A DNA stretch of 36,296 nucleotides, taken from a virus. Where the stretch lies: the IMG/VR virus record IMGVR_UViG_3300048118_000009, positions 1 to 36,296 of that record; one strand, 5' to 3'. The notes under the pieces are model-generated. The model ran no database searches. It was not told the DNA's origin and saw only the letters and a program-made list of their open reading frames with translations. Shown here piece by piece: positions 30,760 through 36,296 of the stretch. Each line of letters starts with the position of its first letter. Position 1 is the first letter of the stretch. The position numbers and the translations under genes were made by a program.

Positions 30760-31073
30760 CTTATATTCATCTCCGCGCGCTTGGTTGATTCCTGAGTGCG
30801 CCATGTCTCAAACTTCATCTGCCAGACTGCAAGCTGGTGCTTGAGCCCGACGGCCTGTTCTATTGCAACCTTGAGCCCATCAAGTAACTCTAGGTACTCA
30901 TGGTGAGAGTAAGCGTATCGCTCTTGAGCGGCAATAGGCATTTTAGGGTTATCGCGCTCAGCCTCGCCCATAAGCAAAGCTTTCTTAGATTTTCTAAACT
31001 CCATCAGGTACTGCCGGCTTGCTTCAGCCTCGGCGTACTTACGCGCTGTTTCTTCTAGCTGCTCGAATTTCAT
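30756..31073 (-). CDS. Coiled-coil protein, unknown (105 aa)
   Basis: Start taken at MKFEQLEETARKYAEAEASR (31073); an ATG two codons earlier is also possible. It is wholly helical, with KSKKALLMGEAERDNPKMPI and LLDGLKVAIEQAVGLKHQLA. No catalytic motif. It lies between the regulator region and NinG and is co-translated. Confidence 0.65.
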   Translation of the reverse strand: MKFEQLEETARKYAEAEASRQYLMEFRKSKKALLMGEAERDNPKMPIAAQERYAYSHHEYLELLDGLKVAIEQAVGLKHQLAVWQMKFETWRTQESTKRAEMNIR

Positions 31074-31164
31074 AAGCATTTACCACCAATTTTTTGACCC
31101 AGTCCCGAATGTCCTCGGGTACTTTATTAAGCGCCTCGCGGCGCTCCTCCTTTTCCTTAATCAT
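31039..31164 (-). CDS. Short ORF, 41 aa
   Basis: MIKEKEERREALNKVPEDIR, then DWVKKLVVNAYEIRAARRNS. ATG lies within the last codons of the 82-residue gene and the stop is inside the next gene's frame. It fills the only gap in this tightly packed part of the operon. Highly charged and helical; no family. The ribosome site is weak, so expression would rely on coupling. Confidence 0.5.
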   Translation of the reverse strand: MIKEKEERREALNKVPEDIRDWVKKLVVNAYEIRAARRNSA

Positions 31165-31405
31165 CATAATCTCTGCGGCGTATTGCCTCGGGCGCTTGAA
31201 ATTGTTCATTTTCCACCGTTAATTTGCTTTTGGTCGGAGTGCATATTTCCAAGATATTATCGTAGGGCTCTAGGTTGTCAAACGAACAAACGCCAAAATC
31301 GCCCTCGAGCTCGATGACTGCGTAGGGCTCCTGATACTGTGAAGCTCTCCATGTTGCATCTTCAATAGCCGCTAGGGCATAAGTGAATTTAGCTATTGCT
31401 GGCAT
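31157..31405 (-). CDS. Small protein, unknown (82 aa)
   Basis: MPAIAKFTYALAAIEDATWR, then YAVIELEGDFGVCSFDNLEP, ending RRRDYDD. It overlaps the end of the XRE regulator gene by 17 bp in another frame. Mixed alpha/beta appearance with a Cys at about 46. Unknown. Confidence 0.6.
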   Translation of the reverse strand: MPAIAKFTYALAAIEDATWRASQYQEPYAVIELEGDFGVCSFDNLEPYDNILEICTPTKSKLTVENEQFQAPEAIRRRDYDD

Positions 31406-31598
31406 TAGCGAGCTCCAAGAATTCCATTACGTCAATATCAAGCTCTTTTGAGAACTTAACAACCAGTGACAACCGCGCATCTTTCTTGGTGCGCCATTTG
31501 TGTATCTGCTGCCTGCTGACTCCAAGTTGCTCGGCCAGTTGCGCTGACCGAACACCCTTGAGATCTTGGGCCGCTATTAAAGCTTTACCAAAATCCAT
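31389..31598 (-). CDS. Cro/XRE-family DNA-binding regulator
   Basis: 69 residues. RSAQLAEQLGVSRQQIHKWR is a classical HTH (about residues 17-36), with FSKELDIDVMEFLEL as the dimer-type C-terminal helix. Good ribosome site (AAGGAG, 6-8 bases). Size fits a Cro-like repressor. No partner CI or integrase is visible, so it more likely tunes early genes in a lytic phage. The dyads at 26789-26851 are a candidate target. Confidence 0.88.
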   Translation of the reverse strand: MDFGKALIAAQDLKGVRSAQLAEQLGVSRQQIHKWRTKKDARLSLVVKFSKELDIDVMEFLELANASNS

Positions 31599-31607
31599 GA
31601 TTACTCC

Positions 31608-31916
31608 TTAAAACGGTAAGTCGTCGTCAAAGTCATCAACAGGTGATGCTACTGCTGGGACCGGTACAGTGCTTGGACCGTTTAGGAGCTCTGCCAGCTT
31701 GTCAGATCCTATGCTTGCCTCGCCTTTGATTAGCGGGCGATTAGGAGCTGCTGGGTCAGGCTTATTCGTGTAAGCGCTGGTCCTGATCTTAGGAATATGG
31801 AACTGGCACTTAGGGCAGGTAAAGCTTCCGCTGCCCGTAGTGTGAGGAGCTCGATCGTTCTTGCGCTCGTTGTCCTTCCATAATGCGTATTCAAATATAG
31901 TGGTGTAATTACTCAT
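31608..31916 (-). CDS. Zinc-binding protein with SSB-like acidic C-terminal tip
   Basis: 102 residues. FTCPKCQFHI (C34, C37, H40) suggests a zinc knuckle; the end DDFDDDLPF is the acidic tip of bacterial SSB (DDDIPF), which docks host repair and replication proteins. The body lacks the OB fold of SSB (no conserved aromatic pattern). It lies between the exonuclease and XRE genes, so it may recruit host SSB-partner proteins to phage recombination. Ribosome site CTGACGGAGACG before ATG, lying inside the last codons of the exonuclease gene. Confidence 0.65.
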   Translation of the reverse strand: MSNYTTIFEYALWKDNERKNDRAPHTTGSGSFTCPKCQFHIPKIRTSAYTNKPDPAAPNRPLIKGEASIGSDKLAELLNGPSTVPVPAVASPVDDFDDDLPF

Positions 31917-32512
31917 TTTAACGTCTCCGTCAGTTCATTAATTTTAATTGCAGTTTCTTTTAGCAGCTCTTCCGCTGCGGCCAGCAGTTTATCGTCCCGC
32001 TTGACGTTCAAGATAAAAGGCTTCATTTCTGGATGGTAAGCGTAGAACCACCAGTTAGACCGCCCAGTGACGAGCATACAACCGTGGACCTGCTGGACGT
32101 ATGCCGATGGAAGTTTGCCTGATCTTTTGTATGCTATCATGGTTGACGCAGAAGGGCACTTGATTTCTAAACCGGAGTCGTCACCTATGAGGGAGTCAGG
32201 TGAGCAACCTATCTCGTAATCGTCCATTTTAATCAGGCCGACGAGCTCCGCTGACAAGCCGGTTTCTAGCTCGAACATATCCCTAGCCTCCGGCTCTAGA
32301 TCGTTACCTCGCTGCATGGCTTCCGACTTAAACGTCTCTGTAGGCTTGCCAGTGATGCGTTCCGCTACAAGAGTATTGATAAGCGCGTCAGCCTGAGTAG
32401 ACGCCTTGCCGGCGCCTGTGAATACCTTGCTGAAGTTACTTGCAGTAATGACTCCGCAGCGCTGTGCAAGCCACGCGTCGCTACCCTGAATACAATCAAT
32501 TATTCGTGGCAT
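31913..32512 (-). CDS. YqaJ/lambda-exonuclease-like recombination nuclease
   Basis: 199 residues. W14 and R18 near the N-terminus (SDAWLAQRCGVITAS), MQRGNDLEPEARDMFE, GCSPDSLIG (catalytic D106), LEIKCPS (E116-x-K118) and YVQQVHGCMLV follow the YqaJ/lambda Exo order of a PD-(D/E)XK 5'-3' exonuclease. It pairs with the ERF annealing protein upstream to make a two-component recombinase. ATGA overlap with the SSB-tailed gene. Confidence 0.9.
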   Translation of the reverse strand: MPRIIDCIQGSDAWLAQRCGVITASNFSKVFTGAGKASTQADALINTLVAERITGKPTETFKSEAMQRGNDLEPEARDMFELETGLSAELVGLIKMDDYEIGCSPDSLIGDDSGLEIKCPSASTMIAYKRSGKLPSAYVQQVHGCMLVTGRSNWWFYAYHPEMKPFILNVKRDDKLLAAAEELLKETAIKINELTETLK

Positions 32513-32636
32513 CTGGAGCTCCCCTTATCCATAACGCTAGTGCGTAGTTAAAAAAGTCTAAGCAGGGCGAGCAGATACTTTGGCTGCGCGACCCCTGCTG
32601 TTTGCATAATTCACAAGCGTTATGGCTGCCCTTCAT
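32496..32636 (-). CDS. CxxC zinc-finger-like protein, 46 aa
   Basis: MKGSHNACELCKQQGSRSQS, then ICSPCLDFFNYALALWIRGA. Two CxxC pairs (C8/C11 and C22/C25) with an aromatic C-terminal helix. ATG lies in the last codons of the ERF gene with GAGG 6 bases upstream, and the stop is 17 bp inside the exonuclease gene. It fills the gap exactly. A 7-bp stem (AGCAGGG/CCCTGCT) near 32560-32605 lies inside it and is followed by TAGACTTTTTT on the minus strand, a possible attenuator. Confidence 0.75.
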   Translation of the reverse strand: MKGSHNACELCKQQGSRSQSICSPCLDFFNYALALWIRGAPDATNN

Positions 32637-33252
32637 TTTTGGCCTCTTTCTTTGAGATAAGATTAGCGACAATGCGCACCGCTTTATCCTGAGGAATTAG
32701 CTTTGTTTCAGAAGCTTTAGCCCATGCAGTGTAGCGCTGAACGTCTTCACCGAGCTCTTCGCACAGAGAGATAATCTGAGCAAGGGTCTCGGCTGTTACT
32801 AATGCTGGCTGTGAGGCCACCTGCTGAATCTGCTCGCTGTCAGCGTCTTCAACGCCGTCAATAGGAATGCAGAAGGCTTGGAACAAGAAGTATTTATAAG
32901 CGGCCGTCATAGCCTTATTTACTGCCTTGTCGCTAGTGTCCAGAGCTTCGCCGTAGGCAGTGTGGCAAATCGAATCTCCCTCGCTGTCATACAGTACAAA
33001 ACCTACCTCTAGGATAACGTGAGACGCTACACCGCCATTCTTGGTGGCCGTTGTCTTGATGTCTTTGCTTAGGACGTTAGGGATAATCAAAACGCCATGC
33101 TCAGCAATGATCGGCGCCAGCGTGTTAAGCACGTCGTCGATACCACGGAACTTGTAGCCTTGGTGGCTGTTCTTTTGATTTTTAGCGATTCCGACCTTGG
33201 ATAGATCAGACTGGACAGCGCTGAGCGCCTTGAAGATAGTACGTTGTGTCAT
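32620..33252 (-). CDS. erf: ERF-family single-strand annealing protein
   Basis: 210 residues. GYKFRGIDDVLNTLAPIIAE (32-51) and SDKAVNKAMTAAYKYFLFQA (about 127-146) are the two ERF-family signatures. The C-terminal 60 residues are Gln/Ala-rich and variable, as usual in this family. ERF forms rings on ssDNA and promotes annealing; in P22 it circularises terminally redundant DNA after injection, which this permuted genome would need. Ribosome site CTGACGGAGTAAAGAAA before ATG; promoter at 33285-33313. Confidence 0.9.
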   Translation of the reverse strand: MTQRTIFKALSAVQSDLSKVGIAKNQKNSHQGYKFRGIDDVLNTLAPIIAEHGVLIIPNVLSKDIKTTATKNGGVASHVILEVGFVLYDSEGDSICHTAYGEALDTSDKAVNKAMTAAYKYFLFQAFCIPIDGVEDADSEQIQQVASQPALVTAETLAQIISLCEELGEDVQRYTAWAKASETKLIPQDKAVRIVANLISKKEAKNEGQP

Positions 33253-33284
33253 TTTCTTTACTCCGTCAGTTAATAACGTAGACG

Positions 33285-33313
33285 ATGGTAAAGAGATGCG
33301 TATCTGCTGTCAA
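33285..33313 (-). promoter_or_regulatory. Promoter for the recombination operon
   Basis: TTGACA (33313-33308), 17 bp, TACCAT (33290-33285) on the minus strand, 30-35 bases before the ERF ATG. It lies back to back with the plus-strand small RNA 1 start, so the two could interfere. Confidence 0.7.
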
Positions 33314-33348
33314 GCAAAATGGATGACATCAACAAAAGAAAAATCGGA

Positions 33349-33354
33349 TATACT
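33349..33354 (+). promoter_or_regulatory. -10 element (TATACT) for small RNA 1
   Basis: TATACT at 33349-33354 on the plus strand, with an ATGACA-like -35 about 20 bp upstream (imperfect spacing). The predicted start, about 33361, is the base before the first hairpin. Confidence 0.4.
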
Positions 33355-33360
33355 CTGTCG

Positions 33361-33432
33361 AGTGGTTATCTCCGTCAGCTACCACCGCAGACCCCTAACT
33401 GGCTCTCCCGCTGGTTAGGGGTCTTTTTTTTT
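33361..33432 (+). ncRNA. Candidate small RNA 1 with anti-Shine-Dalgarno loop
   Basis: About 72 nt, two hairpins and nothing else. Hairpin 1: GUGGU (33362-33366) / ACCAC (33381-33385) with a 14-nt loop UAUCUCCGUCAGCU. Hairpin 2 is a 10-11 bp terminator. The loop is complementary over 11 nt to UGACGGAGAUA before the gene at 28746, over 10 nt to the site of the gene at 31916, and over 9 nt to those of 33252, 27071 and 27783. On the minus strand this GACGGAGA copy has no start codon behind it. A compact trans-acting translation repressor is inferred. Confidence 0.6.
33389..33432 (+). terminator. Rho-independent terminator, plus strand
   Basis: AGACCCCTAAC / GTTAGGGGTCT, 10-11 perfect bp, loop of 14, followed by nine Ts (33424-33432). 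The opposite strand lacks a T-run, so it is not the lysozyme terminator. It overlaps the last codon of the lysozyme gene. Confidence 0.9.
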
Positions 33433-33847
33433 ACGGGTATCTTCCGGTCCGCACCATGCAGTCTATATCACTGCTGCGCGTGGGCCCGACCTGATCAGCC
33501 CATTTCGAATCAAGGAACTCGTCGGCCGACTTGCTGAAGTCACCCTCAGCCATCGCGGCCAGAGCCTTTTTGAAGGTAAGTAGGCGAGTGATACCCAGAT
33601 TAAAGCAAAGGTTTATCATAGCGTCCTGCCGGACCCTACAGAGCTCCAGATACCATTTGAAGTTGTGTCGGAGCTCTCGGTCGCAGCGAGCTATATCGTT
33701 ATCAAGCAGATATAAACACTCGTCACGAGACAAGCCAAGCGACTCGAGATTTCTTCCGACCCCAATAGTGAGATTCCCAGTTGTGTCCTCGTAGGGCTTA
33801 TTCCTGAGAGACTCGTGCCTGATTAGCAGGCGTTGTAGCCTATCCAT
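33431..33847 (-). CDS. T4-type lysozyme (endolysin, GH24)
   Basis: 138 residues. HESLRNKPYEDTTGNLTIGV carries the E12-x8-D21-x5-T27 catalytic triad of T4/P22 lysozymes; RQDAMINLCFNLG and LLTFKKALAAMAEGDF follow as in the family. No signal peptide, so it needs the holin to cross the membrane. The stop of the 87-residue gene overlaps its ATG (TAATG). Last gene of the lysis cassette. Confidence 0.93.
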   Translation of the reverse strand: MDRLQRLLIRHESLRNKPYEDTTGNLTIGVGRNLESLGLSRDECLYLLDNDIARCDRELRHNFKWYLELCRVRQDAMINLCFNLGITRLLTFKKALAAMAEGDFSKSADEFLDSKWADQVGPTRSSDIDCMVRTGRYP

Positions 33848-34110
33848 TACTCTGCTCGCTTAAACAAACCTGTAGCGTTGAAGAGAGTAACGACTGCGCC
33901 GACAATATCGTGCGCTACTGGCTGAAGCTTATCGAAGCTCTCATCAATGTCGTCTGCCTTTTCTAGCGCGGCTTTTAACATCAAATCAAACGCAGCAAGT
34001 TTCTCTTTGCCGGCCCCGTCATCAGGTATTGTTTCTTCGATCAGCTTTACGATCTCTACAACGGTGGTCCAGAGCTTTTTGACCCAGCTTAAATAAGTAA
34101 ATATGTTCAT
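33847..34110 (-). CDS. Lysis-cassette protein, unknown (87 aa)
   Basis: MNIFTYLSWVKKLWTTVVEI, then DLMLKAALEKADDIDESFDK, ending FNATGLFKRAE. Amphipathic helices with a weakly hydrophobic C-terminal segment (VGAVVTLFNATGLF). Similar small proteins accompany endolysins in aquatic phages. Possibly a spanin partner or antiholin; not shown. Start overlaps the lipoprotein-like gene's stop (ATGA type). Confidence 0.6.
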   Translation of the reverse strand: MNIFTYLSWVKKLWTTVVEIVKLIEETIPDDGAGKEKLAAFDLMLKAALEKADDIDESFDKLQPVAHDIVGAVVTLFNATGLFKRAE

Positions 34111-34301
34111 ATCTTACACTCCATAGTCAGCAAAATGGCTTCTACGCCATACAAATTAGGCACAACGTGTACCCAGTGCGGGTTGACTATAACAGGCTTT
34201 AGACCAAAATTACATTCCGACCTTCTCAGATGTTGATAGTGTGAGCACCCAGTTGACGAGAGCAAGAACCCCAACAGCCACAGAATCAACGGTAGCTTCA
34301 T
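34107..34301 (-). CDS. Rz1-like lipoprotein candidate (64 aa)
   Basis: I start at MKLPLILWLLGFLLSSTGCS (34301); an upstream ATG would add seven residues before the signal. A hydrophobic core is followed by SSTGC, an imperfect lipobox (Ser at -3). The mature part has aromatic and basic residues (HYQHLRRSECNF) and no transmembrane segment. It overlaps the holin-like gene by 92 bp in another frame, as Rz1 genes overlap neighbours. Candidate outer-membrane spanin. Confidence 0.55.
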   Translation of the reverse strand: MKLPLILWLLGFLLSSTGCSHYQHLRRSECNFGLKPVIVNPHWVHVVPNLYGVEAILLTMECKI

Positions 34302-34464
34302 CCACTGGTAACGCATAACCAAACGCCTCTGCTGCCTGAATAGCCGCCCAGAATACCCCTGTGAGGGCCGTAGCGGTGATCTGCCGAGATTTCCACTTGG
34401 CTGGGTCTGATACTGCCTTGCCTTTCTGTAGTAGCGTAATGGCCGCTTTTGCCTTCTTAATCAT
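34210..34464 (-). CDS. Holin-like small membrane protein (84 aa)
   Basis: Basic N-terminus (MIKKAKAAITLLQKGKAVSD, PAKWKSRQ), then two hydrophobic segments (about 29-49, ATALTGVFWAAIQAAEAFGY; 61-77, SVAVGVLALVNWVLTLST). The KGKxVxDPAxWKxxQ opening and double membrane span are typical of small phage holins placed before the endolysin. Short polar C-terminus (SEKVGM). Confidence 0.7.
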   Translation of the reverse strand: MIKKAKAAITLLQKGKAVSDPAKWKSRQITATALTGVFWAAIQAAEAFGYALPVDEATVDSVAVGVLALVNWVLTLSTSEKVGM

Positions 34465-34642
34465 CTTCTACGTCTTCCAATAGATTGTATGAGATAGAGG
34501 TTTTATAGATATCTAGCAGACCTATAATGGTGATTTGATTCACCCCTAGATCAATGTAATGCTCAACCCACTCGCTTAGTTTTTCCAGTGCTTCCTCTGT
34601 CAGGCGGTCGTTGCGCATATCAGGAAACGGTATTGCGTCCAT
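34457..34642 (-). CDS. Small acidic protein, unknown (61 aa)
   Basis: MDAIPFPDMRNDRLTEEALE, then WVEHYIDLGVNQITIIGLLD. Helical, no membrane segment, acidic end (LLEDVEDD). It overlaps the holin-like gene by 8 bp. No recognised family; carried in the lysis cassette. Confidence 0.6.
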   Translation of the reverse strand: MDAIPFPDMRNDRLTEEALEKLSEWVEHYIDLGVNQITIIGLLDIYKTSISYNLLEDVEDD

Positions 34643-34645
34643 TTT

Positions 34646-34903
34646 CTACCCCATGAATTTCACTGCCGTCCCGATGGCCGCAGCGATACATATCCACACC
34701 ACTCTTTCAACCGATCTAGCGCTAGCAAGACTCTCAACCATGCGGTCCACCTTGTCATCAAGTCCGTTAACCTTTGACTCAATAGAAGACTGGCGATTAA
34801 ACACCGTGACCAGTTGCTCCTCGACTCTAGCTAAAGATATGACTGCCTCTTGAAGCTTGTCAATTTTCGCTTCTACACGATGTAATCTGTCTTCCATCTT
34901 CAT
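34646..34903 (-). CDS. XhlA-like coiled-coil membrane protein (85 aa)
   Basis: Residues 1-60 are a heptad-rich coiled coil (RVEAKIDKLQEAVISLARVE, SSIESKVNGLDDKVDRMVES). Residues 67-83 (ERVVWICIAAAIGTAVKFMG) are one membrane span. This is the layout of hemolysin XhlA/holin-associated proteins that work with a holin and an amidase or lysozyme. First gene of the lysis cassette after the metallophosphoesterase. Confidence 0.7.
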   Translation of the reverse strand: MKMEDRLHRVEAKIDKLQEAVISLARVEEQLVTVFNRQSSIESKVNGLDDKVDRMVESLASARSVERVVWICIAAAIGTAVKFMG

Positions 34904-34905
34904 AC

Positions 34906-36093
34906 CTATAAAGTCAGATCAGGGACCTTGCGGGTATCCCTGATTTGGTAAACGTGACGAAGGCATTCCCCGCCATCTCTGTGAAAGGTTATCTGCGTCA
35001 TCACGCTAGCAGACTGGTAGCCGGCCCCTGCGTGCCAAGAGTCGGGAGGAGACAAGGTCCCGAAGGTCTCGATTTTGCATCCATTGTCTGTCTCCAAAAG
35101 TTGTTGATGGTGCACGTGCCCCACCAACCACTTGCGATAGTTTGTCTGCGCCCACTGCTCAGGCAGCATTCTAGGGAGAATCGCCGCTAGCTTGGCTGGC
35201 TTCATGCGGTCGCCATGGTGACAGGCCAGCAAATTTTTCCCGAAGACTAGGGTATGCGTGAATCCGTGAGGCTCTAAAATTTTTACGCGCTTTTCTTTTG
35301 CGTAGTAGAATTTCAGGATCAGCGCCAAAGCGATAGCTGTATCAGAATCATGATTGCCTCGCGCCATAATCACAGTGACAGTTTTATGCTTTGATAGCAT
35401 TTTCTCAATAGCGAAGATGAATGTCTGAGCGGCTGTCTCTAAGACGATTTCAATTCTTGTATCGACATCTAGTTTTGTGCCTGCAAACGTAGTCCCGCCA
35501 GATCCATTAGCGTGTATAAAATCACCCACGTTCACCAGCAGCGCCTGTTCAGATGGCGTTGATGCCGAAACTAGGTACTCGATAGCTTCTAGGTGACACT
35601 GAGCTGCTATCTTCGTATCGTAATCTCGGGATTTCGTCTCACGTGCATCGCTGCGCATACCGAAGTGCGCATCCCCAATTATGATGCTGGGGAGGAGGTC
35701 AGGATCGTACTTTTTAGCCTTTGGCATAGCCTTGGGCTTGTATTGCGGAAGACCTTTAATAAGACCATCCACGAACCCTTGCAGAGCTTTATCACGCTCT
35801 GCCTCGGTCATGGTGCGTTTAGTCTTCAACCAGACCTTGTTATTTTCATTGTCTGAGGTGTATATACTGCGACCGACCACTATTTCGCCTTCAGGAACCA
35901 GCCGCCTAGCATCGAAATTATCTGAATAGCCACGCTGAGCCGCGAAGTTTTTAACCGCACCAATGTGGTCGCGCAGTGTAGACGGAGAAACACCCAAGAC
36001 ACCCGCCGCTTTGGCAACCACTTCCCCGCAGTCTTCCCAAGCCTTTATAGCCTCGCGTTGGCGTTCAGTCTTGGCGTAGTCTATTAGACTCAT
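34906..36093 (-). CDS. Metallophosphoesterase with N-terminal helix-turn-helix
   Basis: 395 residues. Residues 10-60 (RQREAIKAWEDCGEVVAKAA, GVLGVSPSTLRDHIGAVKNF) look like an HTH of the resolvase/terminase-small type. Residues 135-395 are a calcineurin-like phosphoesterase: GDAH (140-143), GD (190-191), GNHD (246-249), HHGD (292-295), GHVH (325-328), all metal-ligand blocks present. Such proteins occur in phage genomes near tail or packaging genes. DNA-guided phosphoesterase or nuclease activity is plausible; the substrate is unknown. One-base overlap with the tail gene stop. Confidence 0.85.
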   Translation of the reverse strand: MSLIDYAKTERQREAIKAWEDCGEVVAKAAGVLGVSPSTLRDHIGAVKNFAAQRGYSDNFDARRLVPEGEIVVGRSIYTSDNENNKVWLKTKRTMTEAERDKALQGFVDGLIKGLPQYKPKAMPKAKKYDPDLLPSIIIGDAHFGMRSDARETKSRDYDTKIAAQCHLEAIEYLVSASTPSEQALLVNVGDFIHANGSGGTTFAGTKLDVDTRIEIVLETAAQTFIFAIEKMLSKHKTVTVIMARGNHDSDTAIALALILKFYYAKEKRVKILEPHGFTHTLVFGKNLLACHHGDRMKPAKLAAILPRMLPEQWAQTNYRKWLVGHVHHQQLLETDNGCKIETFGTLSPPDSWHAGAGYQSASVMTQITFHRDGGECLRHVYQIRDTRKVPDLTL

Positions 36094-36296
36094 TAAACAA
36101 CCCGCACTTTCAGATTATTCCCTGCCAACGCTGTAATCCTTACAGAGTTCTGAGCAGGAGCATCGAAGTCATAGTCAGTTCCTAAGACAGCACCTTTGTT
36201 CAACACGTTAGCATCGTAGTTAATTGCTACACCGTCTGACGAAGGTACTGTAGAACCCGATGTCATGTTGAAGACTATAGCTAGATCAAGATCGTC
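36093..36296 (-). CDS. C-terminal end of the large tail propeller protein (continues from position 1 across the circular junction)
   Basis: The minus strand from 36296 reads the same 44 residues found at 178-47 on the left (DDLDLAIVFNMTSGS at the start), in the same frame. It then ends with ITALAGNNLKVRVV and a TAA at 36095-36093. The stop overlaps the ATG of the metallophosphoesterase gene by one base (TAATG), so the two are translationally coupled. This is the true C-terminus of the tail protein that begins at 3397 once the genome is circularised. Confidence 0.85.
   Translation of the reverse strand, partial: DDLDLAIVFNMTSGSTVPSSDGVAINYDANVLNKGAVLGTDYDFDAPAQNSVRITALAGNNLKVRVV
36165..36296. 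repeat. Terminal redundancy, right copy
   Basis: Partner of 47-178 at a constant offset of 36,118 bp. The reading frame of the tail gene is kept across the join, which supports true circularity over a chance repeat. Confidence 0.8.

Noticed and set aside
31389-31598. Evidence for a lysogenic switch
   Set aside because: Only one small XRE protein is present, with no integrase, excisionase, attachment core or second divergent repressor.
33360-33380. Shine-Dalgarno of a minus-strand gene (GACGGAGATAACC)
   Set aside because: No ATG, GTG or TTG in suitable distance; the only nearby frame (19 codons) has no connection to this site.
33389-33432. Terminator for the lysozyme (minus-strand) transcript
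   Set aside because: On the minus strand the stem is preceded by A-run and followed by TGCGGTGG, with no U-tract.

Overview
The window is an essentially complete genome of a small tailed phage of about 36.1 kb, almost certainly from an environmental (metagenomic) assembly. The two ends share a 132-bp near-identical stretch (47-178 and 36165-36296, three mismatches, the last 104 bp identical). A single tail gene reads off the left edge and finishes at the right edge in the same frame, so the map closes into a circle. This fits the headful, circularly permuted packaging usual for P22-like podoviruses. The capsid protein, scaffold, portal, gp4-type and gp10-type tail accessory proteins and the ejection-type proteins all follow P22 logic. 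The host is not determinable; the NinG, ERF and YqaJ set suggests a proteobacterium. I see no integrase, DNA polymerase, RNA polymerase, tRNA or CRISPR.

Nearly every protein gene is on the minus strand. Reading that strand from the right: the end of a tail beta-propeller protein and an HTH-metallophosphoesterase (36296-34906); a lysis cassette (34903-33431: XhlA-like, holin-like, lipoprotein, lysozyme); the early/recombination block (33252-29578: ERF annealing protein, YqaJ-type exonuclease, SSB-tailed zinc protein, Cro/XRE regulator, NinG, DUF3310-like); a long non-coding block (29018-29577); small early genes with their own sigma70-type promoters (29017-26859); a replication pair (SF2 helicase and a stand-alone CHC2 primase zinc domain); packaging (terminases, portal); a virion-associated protein with a zeta-toxin-like kinase domain; scaffold, coat and tail genes (17402-11823); ejection proteins (11775-6226); and tail fibre and propeller genes (6209 to the edge).

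The most unusual content is RNA on the otherwise almost silent plus strand. Two intrinsic terminators point rightward at 29534-29567 and 33389-33432, where no plus-strand protein gene exists. Upstream of each lies a promoter-like element and a hairpin whose loop carries an anti-Shine-Dalgarno sequence (UCUCCGUCAG and CUUCUCCGU). These match the distinctive ribosome-binding motif (C/U)UGACGGAGA used by at least five of the phage's early genes. I infer a phage-encoded small-RNA system that could control its own early translation. Next to one of them, 29040-29320 folds on paper into a structured RNA with a 7-bp kissing loop and a pseudoknot, and a G.U pair favours the plus strand.

Several genes shorter than 60 codons were recovered by reading the gaps: a 53-residue basic protein (14832-14993), a 45-residue protein behind the kinase-toxin gene (17685-17822), a 57-residue plus-strand ORF (17515-17688), a 51-residue protein overlapping another gene in a different frame (23626-23781), a 41-residue ORF (31039-31164) and a 46-residue CxxC protein (32496-32636).
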